NCBI RefSeq assembly: GCF_000004075.3
Contig: NC_026657.2
Span: 8,432,001 to 8,496,000, forward strand
Source: Cucumis sativus
Taxonomy: Eukaryota; Streptophyta; Magnoliopsida; Cucurbitales; Cucurbitaceae
Direction: 5' to 3'
Length of the DNA stretch: 64,000 nucleotides
Part shown: positions 63,099-64,000 of the stretch, one piece after another
Layout of the letters: every line of letters begins with the position of its first letter
Numbering within the stretch: the stretch's first letter is position 1
The notes under the pieces: model-generated
What the model was told of the DNA's origin: nothing
Database searches by the model: none
Seen by the model: the letters and a program-made list of their open reading frames with translations, nothing else
Position numbers and translations under genes: made by a program

Positions 63099-64000
63099 TC
63101 AATAGTATGATCCAGAACCACCGCTGCCCATATAACTGCTTCCCCCCACACTACGACCAGGGTACATTGACGAGTAAGAAGAACTGCCACCAACCTATCA
63201 AAAGCAAGGGACATCTTTATCAATATGAAGAAAAAAAATGAAAAAACCCACAACACAACCAAAAGAGAATGAAAAACTATGACATACATTGCTACCACGG
63301 GTCATATAGTCCCCGCCATAGCTAGACGAATACATTCCACCGACATCACTGCTAAAAGAACCTGAAAGATCAATGAAAGCTCATGAGCATAAAATATTAA
63401 GTCAAATTTACTGACTATCACACAACCTGATGGCTTCCAATACAAGTAGTATTAACCCCTAACCTGATATGGAACTTCGACTATCATATCCTCCAATATT
63501 TGATCTTCCAATCCTATAAACAGAAATCCGTGTTGGTAAAAAAATAAAAGTAGAAATGACAGTGCAAATAAAGTGTAATTAGATCTCATCATCAAATTAC
63601 AATCTATTTATTCCATTTATGACAATTTTTCAATACCCATCAACTCTATCTATATTTTCAGGTATTTTAACATACCTGCTATCATAAGCATCACCATATT
63701 GAGAAGCACCAGCACCATAATCGTAGTCTAAACGACTTCTTGATTGACGAACACCAGTATCAGCATAAGCTGGAGGCACATCACTCTAAAAGTTGGCCAA
63801 AAGAAGTTAGGGCATACTTACACGAAATCAAAATTACCTGTGTTAAAATGCATGGTATAAATCTTACCATTGAAGAATATGGTCGTTTCGATCCAATTAG
63901 AGCATCATAATCGCGTGCACGGACATCACGGTAGCTTGGTGGAGGGGGTCTTTCAAACCTCCGGCTGTATCCATCATCTACATAAGCTCTTCTGGGTGCA
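63099..64000 (-). CDS. hnRNP Q / LIF2-like RNA-binding protein, C-terminal part
   Basis: Five exons from the right edge: 64000-63868 (cut by the window), 63785-63676, 63513-63464, 63361-63288 and 63194-63099. They give the last 153 residues. The fragment is a Gly/Ser/Tyr/Arg-rich tail with RRAYVDDGYSRRFERPPPPS, RARDYDALIGSKRPYSS, YADTGVRQSRSRLDYDYGAG and a repeated YSS.Y/GG pattern ending GSGGSGSYY. RNA-recognition motifs would lie off the edge to the right. The tail agrees with what I recall of plant heterogeneous nuclear ribonucleoprotein Q proteins of the LIF2 group, nuclear regulators that partner LHP1 in chromatin control. RG-poor but Tyr-rich low-complexity tails of this sort can phase separate. 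Confidence 0.87.

Overview
The window looks like nuclear DNA of a flowering plant. It is AT-rich, its genes are split by many short GT..AG introns, and every recognisable product is a plant protein: type I metacaspase, ATL RING-H2 ligase, NPH3 protein, ROP GTPase, plant-type ribosomal protein eL43 and others. The repeat content (a palindromic TCTATCA-type foldback element and a 1.9 kb solo LTR) reminds me of Cucurbitaceae. That placement is inference from memory of similar sequences and was not tested.

Layout from left to right. Positions 1-187 hold the tail of an unidentified + strand gene. A tandem segmental duplication follows: 1115-3270 carries a gutted, frameshifted copy of metacaspase 1, and 3512-7530 carries the complete 367-codon gene, both on the - strand. 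At 9594-11336 (-) is a small cysteine-rich secreted or ER-type protein. At 14287-22026 (+) is a 19-exon, 523-aa protein with an N-terminal coiled coil and a C-terminal beta-rich module that I cannot name. A solo LTR with intact TG..CA ends and a 5-bp target duplication lies at 23220-25145. Then come an ATL51/52-like RING-H2 E3 ligase (28941-30089, +), a BTB/NPH3 protein (31520-33405, -) and ribosomal protein eL43 (35199-36698, +) with a textbook site II/telo-box/TATA promoter. A CX9C COX23-like protein (38751-40718, -) and the complete mitochondrial adrenodoxin reductase (42122-46468, -) are next. A type-I ROP GTPase (48313-50817, +), an At1g28695-type sugar transferase (52962-56017, +), a membrane-anchored cyclophilin-like protein with an eroded active site (56994-60145, -) and the C-terminal part of an hnRNP Q/LIF2-like RNA-binding protein (63099-64000, -, runs off the right edge) finish the window.

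These are ordinary single genes and not a gene cluster. The two mitochondrial genes (COX23-like and adrenodoxin reductase) are neighbours on the same strand, with no sign that this matters. All exon models were built by hand from splice signals, reading-frame continuity and remembered homologues. Every reported model closes in frame, but UTR exons are mostly unplaced.

The points most worth a second look are the decayed metacaspase duplicate that keeps its LSD1-type zinc finger and promoter but lacks the catalytic cysteine region; the unnamed coiled-coil protein; the cyclophilin-like protein that appears catalytically dead; the W-box-rich solo LTR; and a GC-rich island upstream of adrenodoxin reductase. 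I did not find a convincing wholly new biological system.
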